Notes: generated by a model not told the origin, from the letters alone. A stretch of 64,000 nucleotides of DNA from Corticibacter populi (GCF_004217315.1 NZ_SGWR01000003.1:558001-622000); one strand, 5' to 3'; positions 52,820-62,460 are shown, numbered from the stretch's first letter. Program-made: numbers and translations.

Positions 52820-53716
52820 TCAGTGCACGGCCTTGTTCTCAAGCACGCGCACCATCACCAGCAGCGCCCGGTTGGCGGGCGTGGCCACGCCCAGCCGTTC
52901 GCCCAGGCGGACGATGTGGCCGTTGATGTACTCGATCTCGGTGGGCTTGCCGCGTGCCAGATCCTGCGCGGTGGAGGAGTGCTGCCCCGCCATCCCGCGC
53001 GCCAGGCCCAGCACCGCATCCATGCCGGGGTGGGTCAGTGCCAGGCCCTGGGCGGCAGCGACGGCCAGGCACTCGTCCACCACGTCCTGCATGAGCCGGG
53101 CCACGCCTTCGGTCTGTACCAATTGCCCGTAGTTGACCTGGGCGACGGCCGAGAGCGCGTTGTAGGCGCAGTTGATGATGAGCTTCTGCCACTGCCTTTG
53201 CACCACCTCGGCGTCGATGGCGAGCGGGATGCCCGCTTCAGCAAACTGCGTCTGCGCGGCATCACAGCCTTCCCAGGGCCCGGCAATCAGTTCGCCCCGG
53301 CCATGGTGCAGCACGTGGCCGGGGCCGGCCATCTCGGTGGCCACATAGACCACCGCGGGCACCACCGGATTGGGCAGGATGGCGCGGATGCGCTCGGGAT
53401 TGTCCACCCCGTTCTGCAGCGACAACACCACCGCCTGCGGGGCGAGCGTATCCTCGAGGGCCCGTGCGGCAGCTTCCGAATCGCTGGACTTGACACAGAA
53501 CAGCACCAGTTCCGCGTCGGCCAGCGCGGCGGGCTCCTGCGAAGCCTGCATGGCCACCTGCACATCCAGATCGGCGCGCTGCAGCCGCAGGCCTTCCTGC
53601 CGCACCACCGTGACCAGCGCCGGACGACCAATCAGAGTCACCGCATGGCCGGCGCGTGCCAGCAGCGCACCGTAATAGCAACCGACGGCGCCCGCTCCCA
53701 TGACTCCGATTCGCAT
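52820..53716 (-). CDS. panE: 2-dehydropantoate 2-reductase
   Basis: Reduces ketopantoate to pantoate with NADPH in coenzyme A synthesis. The 298-residue protein has MRIGVMGAGAVGCYYGALLA (dinucleotide fold), the catalytic lysine region QRQWQKLIINCAYNALSAVA and the downstream GKPTEIEYINGHIVRLGERL. Paralogous ApbA/PanE-like reductases with other substrates exist, so the physiological substrate is likely but not certain. Confidence 0.88.
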   Translation of the reverse strand: MRIGVMGAGAVGCYYGALLARAGHAVTLIGRPALVTVVRQEGLRLQRADLDVQVAMQASQEPAALADAELVLFCVKSSDSEAAARALEDTLAPQAVVLSLQNGVDNPERIRAILPNPVVPAVVYVATEMAGPGHVLHHGRGELIAGPWEGCDAAQTQFAEAGIPLAIDAEVVQRQWQKLIINCAYNALSAVAQVNYGQLVQTEGVARLMQDVVDECLAVAAAQGLALTHPGMDAVLGLARGMAGQHSSTAQDLARGKPTEIEYINGHIVRLGERLGVATPANRALLVMVRVLENKAVH

Positions 53717-53788
53717 GCCTGTATCCTTGTCAGATTCAAAAGTCCGAAGATAGCAGAGCTTCCCTTGGACTGTGGCAGCGGCGGGTTT

Positions 53789-54478
53789 TCAGTGCGCCTC
53801 GCCGAGAACACCCGAGGCCATGCGCAACTGGCGGTCGCAGCGGGCGGCCAGATCCGCGTCATGGGTGACCAGCACGAAAGCGGTGCCGTGGTCGCGCGCG
53901 AGTTCGAGCATCAGCGCGAACACGGCATCGGCGGTCTCGCGGTCGAGGTTGCCGGTGGGTTCGTCGGCCAGAACGCAGATCGGCTCGGTCACCAGCGCGC
54001 GGGCGAGGGCCACGCGCTGGCGCTCGCCTCCGGAGAGTTCGGCGGGGCGGTGCTGCAGGCGCTCGCCCAGGCCCACCTTCTGCAGGATGGCGCTGGCCTT
54101 GCGCACGCACTCCTCGTGGCTGGCGCGGCGGATGCGCAGCGGCATGGCAACGTTCTCCAGCGCCGTCAGTTCGGGCAGCAGGTGGTGGAACTGGTAGACG
54201 AAGCCGAGCTTGCGGTTGCGCATCACGCCACGCTGGTTGGCGTTCATGGCCTCGAGGGCCTGGCCTTGCAGTTGCACGCTGCCGGAAGTGGGTTTGTCCA
54301 GGCCGCCGAGAATGTGCAGCAGCGTGCTCTTGCCCGAGCCGGAGGCGCCAACGATGGCCAGTGTCTGGCCGGCATGCACGTCCAGGCTCAGGCCCTTGAG
54401 CACGGTGACGTCCAGTGGCCCCTCGACGAAACGCTTGACGACATTGCGGGCGGAGAGGATGACGGGTTTCTCACTCAT
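53789..54478 (-). CDS. lolD: Lipoprotein-releasing ABC ATPase LolD
   Basis: Powers release of lipoproteins from the inner membrane. The 229-residue protein has Walker [20 protein letters not shown], the LolD motif [20 protein letters not shown], signature [19 protein letters not shown] and Walker [16 protein letters not shown]. Overlaps the upstream lolC by 8 bp. Confidence 0.95.
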   Translation of the reverse strand: MSEKPVILSARNVVKRFVEGPLDVTVLKGLSLDVHAGQTLAIVGASGSGKSTLLHILGGLDKPTSGSVQLQGQALEAMNANQRGVMRNRKLGFVYQFHHLLPELTALENVAMPLRIRRASHEECVRKASAILQKVGLGERLQHRPAELSGGERQRVALARALVTEPICVLADEPTGNLDRETADAVFALMLELARDHGTAFVLVTHDADLAARCDRQLRMASGVLGEAH

Positions 54479-55727
54479 AGCGCAGCGCCTCCGCCGGGTT
54501 GATGCGGCTGGCGCGCCAGCTCGGGTACAGGGTGACGATGAAGGACAGCACCAGTGCCACCAGGCAGATCGAGACGATGTCGCCCAGCTGCGGGGCGCTG
54601 GGAATCTCGCTGACGAGGTAGACGTCCTGGGGCAGGATCTGGAAGCCCAGCAGGCGTTCGATGAAGGGCACGATGACGTCGATGTTGAAAGCCACCAGCA
54701 GGCCCAGCAGCAGCCCGGCGAATGTGCCGATGATGCCGACCATCGCGCCCTGCACGACGAAGATCGCCATGATGGAGCCGGAGGTGGCGCCCAGTGTGCG
54801 CAGGATGGCGATGTCGGCGCGCTTGTCGGCCACCGTCATCACCAGTGTGGCGACCAGGTTGAAGGCGGCGACCGCGATGATGATCGAGAGGATGATGAAC
54901 ATCATGCGTTTTTCCAGCTGCACGGCGACGAACCAGTTGCGGTTCTGCATGGTCCAGTCCTTGAGCAGCAGCGGGTCGGTCAGCGTCTGGGCCAGCTGCT
55001 GCACGACCTGCGGTGCCTTGTGCAGGTCCCGGAGCTTGAGACGGATGCCGGTTGGAGCTTCCAGCCGGAAGATGCGCTGGGCATCCTCGTAGTGCAGCAT
55101 GGCCAGCGAGGAGTCGTACTCGTAGTGGCCGGAGTCGAAGGTACCCACCACCGTGACCTGCTTGAGGCGCGGTATCACCCCGGCCGGCGTGACCTGGCCC
55201 GAAGGGGCGACCACCGTGACCTTGGCGCCTTCCTTGACGCCGAGTTGCTCGGCCAGCACCTTGCCGAGTACGATGTTGAAGGTGCCCGGCTGCAGGCGCT
55301 GCAGCACCTCGGACGGCATGGCGGTGGCCAGGTCGGTGACCTGCGGCTCCAGCGCCGGGTCGATGCCGCGCACCATCACGCCGCGCATGTCCTCGCCGTG
55401 CGCGATCAGGCCCTGCGCCGAGACGAAGGGCGCCGCTCCCACCACTTCGGGGTTCTGCAGGGCCTGGCGGGTGGTGCGTTCGATGTCCGGCAGCACGCCA
55501 CCGGCGGGTGCGAATATCTCGATGTGGGAGACGACGCTGAGCATGCGGTCGCGCACATCGCGCTGGAAGCCGTTCATCACGCTGAGCACGATGATCAGCG
55601 CCGCAACGCCCAGCGCGATGCCGATGGCCGAGATGCTGGCCACGAAAGAGAGCAGGCCCTTGCTGCGGCTGGTGCGTCCCGCACGGGTGTAGCGCCAGCC
55701 CATGGACCATTCATAAGGTGTTTGCAT
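54471..55727 (-). CDS. lolC: Lipoprotein-releasing system permease LolC/LolE
   Basis: The 418-residue protein has an N-terminal helix after [20 protein letters not shown], a large periplasmic loop and three C-terminal helices ([60 protein letters not shown]), the LolC/E pattern. It makes up the membrane part of the Lol complex with LolD; a single LolC/E-type (LolF-like) gene is present here. Start at 55727; a longer open frame adds no homology. Confidence 0.95.
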   Translation of the reverse strand: MQTPYEWSMGWRYTRAGRTSRSKGLLSFVASISAIGIALGVAALIIVLSVMNGFQRDVRDRMLSVVSHIEIFAPAGGVLPDIERTTRQALQNPEVVGAAPFVSAQGLIAHGEDMRGVMVRGIDPALEPQVTDLATAMPSEVLQRLQPGTFNIVLGKVLAEQLGVKEGAKVTVVAPSGQVTPAGVIPRLKQVTVVGTFDSGHYEYDSSLAMLHYEDAQRIFRLEAPTGIRLKLRDLHKAPQVVQQLAQTLTDPLLLKDWTMQNRNWFVAVQLEKRMMFIILSIIIAVAAFNLVATLVMTVADKRADIAILRTLGATSGSIMAIFVVQGAMVGIIGTFAGLLLGLLVAFNIDVIVPFIERLLGFQILPQDVYLVSEIPSAPQLGDIVSICLVALVLSFIVTLYPSWRASRINPAEALRYE

Positions 55728-55907
55728 AGTTTCAGGCGGTGGGTGCCGCAGGGCACCGAAGGAGGCGATTGTGCATGAAATCCCCACCGGCCGGCCTTTG
55801 CCCGGCAGGCGCGGCGCCGCCATGTCCCAGAATCGGGCGGGCGCGGCGCGAGCGCATACAATGCCGGCCAGGATTTTTCATGAACACACAGATGGGGATT
55901 TGCAAGA

Positions 55908-56561
55908 ATGGCAGAACAAAAGGACAGTGAAACACGCGTGGCTCTGCTGCTCGTCTCGGCCCTGATTGCCGCGGTGGTCGGTGGCGTGGTCTGGTTTGGC
56001 GCTTCCACGGTCGTGGGCAAGCAGCCGGCTGGCAGCACCGGCACCGAGACCGTGGTGGTCGAGACCGTCGGCACGACGCCGACGGGGGCGGTGGTGGTCG
56101 AGCGTGAGGAAGTGGACATCACCCAGGTGGCTGCCGGCGAACAATCCGCCGTGGATGTCAGCGAAACGGTGGCCGTTGCTGTCCCGGCGGCCGGAACCGC
56201 CGAAATTGGCGAAACTGCCGCAGCCGATGACGAGGCCCGCGTGGTGGTCGAGGATGGCGTCGTCAAGTTCTACTTCGCCGTGGGCAAGGCCGACATCGCC
56301 CCCGGTGCCGCCGAGGCCCTGTTGGACGTGATCACCGCCACCAATTCGGGCAAGCGCGCCATCATCTCCGGCTACACCGATGCCAGCGGCAATGCCGAGA
56401 TCAACGAGGCGCTGGCCAAGCAACGCGCCGAAGCCGTGCGCGAGCAACTGGTGGCTTTGGGCGTTCCCGCCGAGCGTCTGGAGCTGCGCAAGCCCGAAGC
56501 CTTGACGGGCACCGGCAACGCTGCCGAGGCGCGCCGCGTGGAAGTGCGACTGGAAGACTGA
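55908..56561 (+). CDS. OmpA-like domain protein with N-terminal membrane anchor
   Basis: The 217-residue protein has a single hydrophobic helix (VALLLVSALIAAVVGGVVWF, residues about 11-30) and an acidic, Val/Thr-rich linker. A C-terminal OmpA peptidoglycan-binding domain carries FYFAVGKADIAPGAAEALLD, IISGYTDASGNAEINEALAK and RAEAVREQL. It is probably anchored in the inner membrane with the OmpA domain in the periplasm. A -10-like TACAAT (55857-55862) lies upstream, and an intrinsic terminator follows. Confidence 0.87.
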   Translation: MAEQKDSETRVALLLVSALIAAVVGGVVWFGASTVVGKQPAGSTGTETVVVETVGTTPTGAVVVEREEVDITQVAAGEQSAVDVSETVAVAVPAAGTAEIGETAAADDEARVVVEDGVVKFYFAVGKADIAPGAAEALLDVITATNSGKRAIISGYTDASGNAEINEALAKQRAEAVREQLVALGVPAERLELRKPEALTGTGNAAEARRVEVRLED

Positions 56562-56579
56562 GCACCCACAGGATCCAGG

Positions 56580-56615
56580 GCAAAGGCGCTGCTGACCGCG
56601 GCGCCTTTTTCTTTT
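56580..56615 (+). terminator. Rho-independent terminator of the OmpA-like gene
   Basis: AAAGGCGC (56582-56589) pairs with GCGCCTTT (56601-56608) around an 11-nt loop, followed by TT and a pyrimidine/T-rich tail. Confidence 0.82.
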
Positions 56616-56679
56616 CTTTTTTTGGGACCTGCTCCGCAGGCCCGTTCATGCGCCGATCATGAACGATGAACGGGTGTTT

Positions 56680-57720
56680 TCACGGCGCTGGCTCCAGGGC
56701 GGGCAGTGGATGGTCCGGTACGAGTGCTTCGAGCAGCTTGCGGCGGGCTCCGGGTGTCAGTGGTGAAATCCACGCCTGCTCCAGCCCGGGGCGCTGCCAG
56801 AGAATGGCTTGCAGCCCGATGTGCGCCTGTAGCAGTCCATGCGGTGACTGAAGTTCGATGGTGGGGCCTGCCGACTCGCGCTCCGGAGGTGCGGCGCCCC
56901 GGTTGGATGGATGCCCCTCCGTTCTGTTGTTGCCGACCTGCGGGGCCGAGGCTGTCTCTAGTGCCTGTGATGTCCCCGGCTGGGCTGTTTCGAGCGCAGC
57001 CAGCAAGCCGGCCCGGATCGCCTCCAGCGAGTCCGCCGGTACCGGTTGTTTTGCGGCTGGACCGGAATCTGGCGGCCGCCACTGCATGGCAGTGGCCGAT
57101 TGCACGATGGCGGGCAGCAGACGGAGTTGCGGCGTGGCTGCTGCTGGTGCCGCTGGCGCCGGCATGCGCGCAGCCATGGGTGACGTGACTTGCGCAACGG
57201 CGGCCGGCGCGCGCGCGGCAGGCGCCTGTCGTACCGTGTCATCGGCCTTGGCGAAAGGCGTGATGACCGGGGCAGGGGCGCTGGCCGCCGCCATGGCGGG
57301 TTCGGCTTCCTGCCGTTCCGGCGCAGCCTCCGACCATGGTTGCGGTGGCTTGCGCTCATACCAGAGCAGCAGGACCAGGCTGGCCAGTGCCACCGTGGCC
57401 AGGCTGGCGGTGAAAGGCTGGCCCCAGCCATGACCGGATGGTCGCAGCCATTGGCGCCATCGTTGCCAGAGCGGCGGTAGTGGTGTCCGGGAGGACGCGG
57501 CGGGAGCATTCGGTGCCGCAGGTTCCGCTGCCAGGGCCTGCCGTGCCGCGGCATGGATGCGAGCGCGCATGGCGGGCATTGCATCGGGGGCTGGCAGCCC
57601 TTCGGGTGCCGGGGCGTTGGCCAGTGCCTGGCGCCAGAACGCGTGCAGCGCTGCTTCCTGGGCGCCATCCAGCGTTGGCGCAGCGTGGTCCCGCTCGGGC
57701 GGGGCAGGGCGTTCAGTCAT
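56680..57720 (-). CDS. Putative anti-sigma factor / single-pass membrane protein
   Basis: The 346-residue protein has a soluble N-terminus of about 90 residues (starting MTERPAPPERDHAAP) and one transmembrane helix (SLATVALASLVLLLWYERK, about 100-118). A long Ala/Pro/Gln-rich periplasmic part follows with little order, and a compact C-terminal piece (ATIELQ-like TIELQSPHGLLQAHIGLQAI). Its ATG overlaps the stop of the ECF sigma gene (ATGA), the classical sigma/anti-sigma layout. I did not see the HxxxCxxC zinc motif of ZAS anti-sigma factors in the N-terminus. The role is inferred from position and topology. Confidence 0.72.
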   Translation of the reverse strand: MTERPAPPERDHAAPTLDGAQEAALHAFWRQALANAPAPEGLPAPDAMPAMRARIHAAARQALAAEPAAPNAPAASSRTPLPPLWQRWRQWLRPSGHGWGQPFTASLATVALASLVLLLWYERKPPQPWSEAAPERQEAEPAMAAASAPAPVITPFAKADDTVRQAPAARAPAAVAQVTSPMAARMPAPAAPAAATPQLRLLPAIVQSATAMQWRPPDSGPAAKQPVPADSLEAIRAGLLAALETAQPGTSQALETASAPQVGNNRTEGHPSNRGAAPPERESAGPTIELQSPHGLLQAHIGLQAILWQRPGLEQAWISPLTPGARRKLLEALVPDHPLPALEPAP

Positions 57721-58370
57721 GCCACGCCCTCCAGCGCCTGCAGGTAGCTGCGCATGCAATGGCGCAGCTTCTGGTTGCCATAGCGAAGGCGGCTGCGCAC
57801 GGCCTCGAAAGCGAGGTTCAGGTGCTCGGCCAGTTCCTGCAGGCTCCAGTCTTCCTGGTGGCGCAGCAGGAAGGCGGCGCGCTGCTCCTCGGGCAGTTCC
57901 TCCAGACAATGCATCAGCCGCTGGCCGGCGGCGCGCCAGAACACGCACTCCTCGGTCGAGCAGGCTCGGGCCTGCTGCAGCGCCGCGGGGTCAAGGCGCA
58001 TGGCCTGCTCCTCGGGTGTCTGGCCCCACTGGGCATCATCGGCATGCACATCGGGCAGTGCCACTTCCACCTGGCGCTGGCGGCCGGTGCGGCGCAGGCA
58101 GTCCATGCTGGCATGGTGGGCGATGGTGAAGGCCCAGGTGCGCCAGCGTGCCCCTTGCGGCTGGAAGCTGGCGCGTGCGGTGACGATGCGCAGCCAGGCT
58201 TCCTGGAAGACTTCCTCGACCTGCGCCTGCAGCGGGCGGCCCAGCAGGCGGGCGACGAAACGCAGCATGCCGGTTTCGTGGCGCGCGTACAAGGTGTCGA
58301 ACGCGGCCATGTCGCCTGCCGCGTAAGCCAGCATCAGGTCTTCATCCGAGAGTTCGGGTCGTGTCTGCAT
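57717..58370 (-). CDS. ECF-type RNA polymerase sigma factor
   Basis: The 217-residue protein has sigma region 2 (LSDEDLMLAYAAGDMAAFDT, then EEVFQEAWLRIVTARASFQP and WAFTIAHHASMDCLRRT) and region 4 (LPEEQRAAFLLRHQEDWSLQ, then LAEHLNLAFEAVRSRLRYG). It belongs to the extracytoplasmic-function group. A palindrome TTGAACCGGTGTTCAA lies about 40-55 bp upstream and may bear on its control. Coupled to the membrane protein gene by ATGA overlap. Confidence 0.9.
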   Translation of the reverse strand: MQTRPELSDEDLMLAYAAGDMAAFDTLYARHETGMLRFVARLLGRPLQAQVEEVFQEAWLRIVTARASFQPQGARWRTWAFTIAHHASMDCLRRTGRQRQVEVALPDVHADDAQWGQTPEEQAMRLDPAALQQARACSTEECVFWRAAGQRLMHCLEELPEEQRAAFLLRHQEDWSLQELAEHLNLAFEAVRSRLRYGNQKLRHCMRSYLQALEGVA

Positions 58371-58409
58371 GTGGTGTGAGGGACTGGGTGCGCAATCCGT
58401 GAAAATACT

Positions 58410-58425
58410 TTGAACCGGTGTTCAA
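58410..58425. promoter_or_regulatory. Palindrome upstream of the ECF sigma gene
   Basis: TTGAAC (58410-58415) and GTTCAA (58420-58425) form a 6-4-6 inverted repeat 40 bp before the sigma start. On the minus strand GGTTCAAAG follows the arrangement of a GAAC-like -35 element; meaning uncertain. Confidence 0.35.
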
Positions 58426-58530
58426 GGTGCCATGATGACACGGATCGCAGCGCGGATGCATAGGGCATGCCGACAGCTGGAATGTCTTGTCCGGCCTGTA
58501 TCATGCGTGGCGAACCGCACGCATTCCATA

Positions 58531-58754
58531 AGAACCTGTTGACGATATTTTCGTGGGTCACGCAGGAGGTCAAAAATGCAGTGGGCAACGCCGCCTGATG
58601 CATTTTTGACCTCCTGCCCTTCGGGTTGTCCCGGCAGGCGCGCGCTGCGGTGTGACAAATCCTCGCCGGGCCACCGGCCCGACTGCGGTTTGCGCCTTGC
58701 ATCGCATCGCCTGCCGGGGCAACGTGGCCCGCGAAAATATCGTCAACAGGTTCT
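58531..58754 (-). repeat. Palindromic repeat element, copy B (complete, MITE-like)
   Basis: A 224-bp intergenic element with 32-bp terminal inverted repeats (58531-58562 and 58723-58754; 30 of 32 match; outer part AGAACCTGTTGACGATAT). Inside, GCAGGAGGTCAAAAATGCA (58562-58580) pairs perfectly with 58599-58617, and a second GC-rich partial stem (CGGCAGGCGCGC... / ...CGCCTGCCGGGG) spans the rest. There is no credible coding frame and no clear target-site duplication. It starts about 160 bp before the sigma gene and ends 14 bp before the sulfurtransferase start. Copy A is at 40744-40893 in opposite orientation. Confidence 0.88.
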
Positions 58755-58768
58755 AAGGACTCCAACCG

Positions 58769-59632
58769 ATGCCCAGCCCCGTTTCCCCCGTGCTCAGCTG
58801 CCAGGAACTGGCCGAGTGGCAGGCCCATGGCGTGGCGCGCCGCCTGGTGCTGGTCGATTGCCGCCACGAGCTGGCCGATCCGGCCTGGGGCCGCCAGGCC
58901 TACCGGCAGGGGCGCATCCCGGGCGCCATCTTCCTCTCGCTCGACGATGATCTGTCGGCCGCGCCGGATGGCCGCAATGGGCGCCATCCGTTGCCCACGC
59001 CGCAGGCCTTCGCGCAGACGCTGGCCCGCGCGGGCATTGGCAATGACAGCCATGTGGTTGCCTACGACCAGGGCGTTGGCATGTTTGCCGCACGCCTGTG
59101 GTGGATGCTGCGCTGGCTCGGGCACACGGCCGTGCAGGTGCTCGATGGCGGCTCCGCCCAGTGGCAGCGCGAGGCCCGGCCGATCGAGATCGGCACGCCC
59201 AAGGCGCCGGCGCCCGCGCATTTCGTGCCGGATGTGCAGACCGGCATGCTGCGCGATGCCGGCACGGTGCTGCAGGCGCTCGGTGATGGGCGCCAGTATC
59301 TGCTCGATGCGCGCGCGCCCGAGCGCTTCCGCGGCGAGGTCGAGCCGCTCGATCGGGTGGCGGGCCACATTCCCGGCGCCGTCAACCGGCCGTTCACCGA
59401 CAACCTGGAGGCCGGCCTTTTCAAACCGGCCGGGCAGCTGCGCAGCGAGTTCGAGGCCTTGCTGGCCGGCCGCGCGTCCGGGCAGGTGATACACCAGTGC
59501 GGTAGCGGGGTGTCGGCCTGCGTCAATCTGCTGGCGATGGAGCGCGCCGGCCTCTCCGGCAGCGCACTCTATGCCGGCAGCTGGAGCGAGTGGTGCAGCG
59601 ATCCGGCCCGCCCAGTGGCGGTGGGGGCCTGA
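58769..59632 (+). CDS. sseA: 3-mercaptopyruvate/thiosulfate sulfurtransferase (two rhodanese domains)
   Basis: The 287-residue protein has an inactive N-terminal rhodanese domain (LVLVDCRHELADPAWGRQAY, then GRIPGAIFLSLDDDLSA, HVVAYDQGVGMFAARLWWML) and an active C-terminal one with the persulfide cysteine in HQCGSGVSACVNLLAMERAG. CGSGV[ST]A points to SseA/mercaptopyruvate sulfurtransferase. The repeat element ends 14 bp upstream, so promoter and ribosome site must lie in or next to it. Confidence 0.9.
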   Translation: MPSPVSPVLSCQELAEWQAHGVARRLVLVDCRHELADPAWGRQAYRQGRIPGAIFLSLDDDLSAAPDGRNGRHPLPTPQAFAQTLARAGIGNDSHVVAYDQGVGMFAARLWWMLRWLGHTAVQVLDGGSAQWQREARPIEIGTPKAPAPAHFVPDVQTGMLRDAGTVLQALGDGRQYLLDARAPERFRGEVEPLDRVAGHIPGAVNRPFTDNLEAGLFKPAGQLRSEFEALLAGRASGQVIHQCGSGVSACVNLLAMERAGLSGSALYAGSWSEWCSDPARPVAVGA

Positions 59633-59666
59633 TTACGTGCCGATCGTGGCCGCCGCGCGGCCACGC

Positions 59667-59690
59667 ATCAGCGGATCAGCGGATCAGCGC
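59667..59690 (+). repeat. Three 8-bp tandem repeats across the mutM 3' end
   Basis: ATCAGCGG (59667-59674), ATCAGCGG (59675-59682), ATCAGCGC (59683-59690). The mutM stop lies inside the last copy. A hairpin CGTGGCCGC/GCGGCCACG (59645-59665) precedes it. Confidence 0.8.
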
Positions 59691-60499
59691 TGGCAATGTG
59701 GACAGTAATAGGTGCTGCGCTGGCCCTGCACGATCTGGCGGATGGGACTGCCGCACTGGCGGCAAGGCTGTCCCTGGCGGCCATAGACGTTGGCGCTGAG
59801 CTGGAAGTGGCCGTGGCTGCCATCGGCGGCCGTGAAATCGCGCAGGCTGCTGCCGCCCCTGCGCACCGCCTCGGAGAGCACCTGAACGATGGCTGCATGC
59901 AGGCGAGCGAGCCGCAGGCGGCTGATTTTCCCGGCGGGCGTGGTGGGGCGGATGCCGGCCAGGAACAGTGCCTCGCTGGCATAGATGTTGCCCACGCCCA
60001 CCACCACATCGCCGGCCAGCAGCGCCTGCTTGATGCTGAGGCTGCGCTGGCGCAGGCCGCGGGCCAGGGCCTCGACGGTGAAGTCTTCGCTCAGGGGCTC
60101 GACGCCCAGGCCGGCAAGCAGTTTGCGCACCAGTGGCGCATCGGCACTCTCGGCAAACACCAGGGCACCGAAGCGGCGCGGGTCATGCAGCCGCAGCAGA
60201 TACCCGGCAAACACCATGTCCACATGGTCGTGCGGGCCAAAGGGCAGGTTCCTGGGCAGGATGCGCACGCTGCCGGACATGCCCAGGTGCAGCATCAGAA
60301 GGCGTCCGCCATCGAGATCGAACAACAGGTATTTGCCGCGCCTGCGCACGCCTTCGATGGTGCTGCCGGCGAGCTGTTCCGGCGCGCAACCCAGCGGCCA
60401 GCGCAGCGGTTTGCCAAGTCGCAGGGCTTCGAGCCGCTGGCCGGTGACGGCGGGGGCAATGCCCAGGCGGGTGACTTCGACTTCCGGGAGTTCTGGCAT
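59684..60499 (-). CDS. mutM: Formamidopyrimidine-DNA glycosylase
   Basis: Removes 8-oxoguanine and formamidopyrimidines from DNA. The 271-residue protein starts [20 protein letters not shown] (catalytic Pro2-Glu3). It has the lysine region [40 protein letters not shown], and the C-terminal zinc finger [20 protein letters not shown] with CPHC. All four zinc cysteines are present. The start at 60499 fixes the PELPE terminus; the gene is divergent from the TPR lipoprotein. Confidence 0.97.
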   Translation of the reverse strand: MPELPEVEVTRLGIAPAVTGQRLEALRLGKPLRWPLGCAPEQLAGSTIEGVRRRGKYLLFDLDGGRLLMLHLGMSGSVRILPRNLPFGPHDHVDMVFAGYLLRLHDPRRFGALVFAESADAPLVRKLLAGLGVEPLSEDFTVEALARGLRQRSLSIKQALLAGDVVVGVGNIYASEALFLAGIRPTTPAGKISRLRLARLHAAIVQVLSEAVRRGGSSLRDFTAADGSHGHFQLSANVYGRQGQPCRQCGSPIRQIVQGQRSTYYCPHCQR

Positions 60500-60630
60500 G
60501 GCAAGGGGGCGGTGGGTTGGATGACTGCCCTTCATGTGTGGGCGACGGCCGTGGCATCAAGTCCGTGCAGACCCGTGCGTACGCTGGCGGCTCACCCGCC
60601 GATGGGTGCGTTTCCGATTATTATCTTCGG

Positions 60631-62460
60631 ATGCGCGCACACCATCACCCCCTTCTCCTGTCCTTGACTCTGGGCGCCGTGCTGCTCAGCAGCGGCTGCC
60701 AGGCCTCATCGCCGCTGCTTGCGGCAACGTCCACGACCGCGCCGCAGGCCGTGGTCGAATCCGGCCAGTCCGTCGAGCAGGCGGTGGCCTCGCGGGCGCT
60801 GTCGCCAAGAGCGGCAGCCGAGACGTTCTATGAGGTGCTGGTGGCTGAACTGCTGGGCCAATCCGGCGACTACGTCTCCAGCTACGAGCTGTTGATGCGC
60901 GCGGCGCAGACCCTGGGGCAGCCCGACCTGTTCGAGCGTGCCGCCGAGGCGGCGTTCCATGCGCAGGATGGCCAGCGCGCGCTGCGCGCCACGCAGGCCT
61001 GGCAGCAGTCCGACCCGGATTCCCGCGACGCCAACAAGGCGGTGCTGCAGGTGCTGCTGGCGCTCAACCAGATTCCGCAGACGCAGTGGCATCTCAAGCA
61101 CGAGCTGTTTCTGATGCCCGACGACGAGAAGGCCGAGAGCCTGTACGCCATCCCGTTCGTCTACCAGCGTGCGCCCGACAAGCACCAGGTGCTCACGGTG
61201 GTCGAGGCCGCGCTCGAGCGCGAACTGGCGGTAGGCTCGCCCTGGCGCGCCGATGCCCTCGCTGTGGTCGGTCGCCTCCAGCTGCAGGCAGGCGATGGCG
61301 CCAAGGCCTTGCAGACCCTGCAGGAAGCCCATGCGCTGAACCCGCAGTCCTCCGGCGTCGCTTTCCTGGCCATGGAACTGCTGGCGCAGGGGCAGCAGCA
61401 GGTCGAGCCGATCCTGCGGGCCTATGCCGCCAGCGAGGCGCCCACGCCCCAGTTCCTGCTGGCGTATTCGCGGCTCCTGATCGCGCAGCAGGACAGCCAG
61501 CAGGCCCTCTTGGTGCTGGACAAGCTGACCGAGCGCGATGCCGGCATGCCCGAGGCCTGGCTGGCCAAGGGTGCCTTGCACACGGGCCTGGGGCAGTTCG
61601 CCGAGGCCGGGCTGGCGTTGGACCACTTCGAGATGCTGATGGAGAACGTGCCGGATACCACGCTCAAGAGCCGGGCCATGAACGAGTCCTATCTGCTGCG
61701 TGCGCAGATCGCCGAGCAGCAGAACGACGCGGTGGAAGCCTCGCGCTGGCTCGACCTGGTGGACGATCCGGCCGAGATACTGCGTGCCCAGTTGCGCCGC
61801 GCCTCGCTGCTGGCCGGCAGCGGCCAGATGGATGCCGCGCGTGCGCTGATCCGCAGCGTGCCTGCGGACGATGCCGAGACCGAGCGTCTCAAGGCCCAGG
61901 CCGAGGTGCAACTGCTGCGTCAGCATGGCCTGTATCAGGATGCCTATGCGCTGCAGAGCAAGCTGGTCGAGGCCGATCCCGATGACGATGAGCTGCTGTA
62001 TGACCAGGCCATGCTGGCTGAGCGCATCGGCGATGTGCCGAGCATGGAGCGCATGCTGCGCACCATCATCCGCCGCTCGCCCGATTTCCACCATGCCTCG
62101 AATGCGCTGGGCTACTCCTACGCCGACCGGGGCGTGCACCTGCGCGAGGCACGCCGGTTGATCGAAAAGGCCCTGCAGGCTGCGCCTGGCGATCCCTACA
62201 TCACCGACAGCCTGGCTTGGCTGGAGTTTCGCGAAGGCAACCTGCCGCGCGCGCGCGAGTTGCTGCAACAGGCCTTTGGGCAGCAGCCCGACGCCGAGAT
62301 CGCCGCGCATCTGGGCGAAGTGCTCTGGCAACTGCAGGAGCGCGACGCGGCGCGTGCCATCTGGGCCGAGGGCCTCAAGCTCAATCGCGACAACGCCACG
62401 CTGCGTGAGACCGTGCAGCGCCTGGGAGCGGGCGAGCTGCTGCAGCAGGAGGCGCCGTGA
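60631..62460 (+). CDS. TPR-repeat outer-membrane lipoprotein
   Basis: The 609-residue product has a lipoprotein signal ending LLSSGC (start MRAHHHPLLLSLTLGAVLLS). Helical repeats follow throughout, including tetratricopeptide units such as DGAKALQTLQEAHALNPQSS, AWLAKGALHTGLGQFAEAG and the last ones FHHASNALGYSYADRGVHLR then EARRLIEKALQAAPGDPYIT. It precedes lolB and overlaps its start region; mutM/TPR/lolB/ispE is the usual Burkholderiales order. Likely scaffold role in the envelope; no enzyme motifs seen. Confidence 0.9.
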   Translation: MRAHHHPLLLSLTLGAVLLSSGCQASSPLLAATSTTAPQAVVESGQSVEQAVASRALSPRAAAETFYEVLVAELLGQSGDYVSSYELLMRAAQTLGQPDLFERAAEAAFHAQDGQRALRATQAWQQSDPDSRDANKAVLQVLLALNQIPQTQWHLKHELFLMPDDEKAESLYAIPFVYQRAPDKHQVLTVVEAALERELAVGSPWRADALAVVGRLQLQAGDGAKALQTLQEAHALNPQSSGVAFLAMELLAQGQQQVEPILRAYAASEAPTPQFLLAYSRLLIAQQDSQQALLVLDKLTERDAGMPEAWLAKGALHTGLGQFAEAGLALDHFEMLMENVPDTTLKSRAMNESYLLRAQIAEQQNDAVEASRWLDLVDDPAEILRAQLRRASLLAGSGQMDAARALIRSVPADDAETERLKAQAEVQLLRQHGLYQDAYALQSKLVEADPDDDELLYDQAMLAERIGDVPSMERMLRTIIRRSPDFHHASNALGYSYADRGVHLREARRLIEKALQAAPGDPYITDSLAWLEFREGNLPRARELLQQAFGQQPDAEIAAHLGEVLWQLQERDAARAIWAEGLKLNRDNATLRETVQRLGAGELLQQEAP

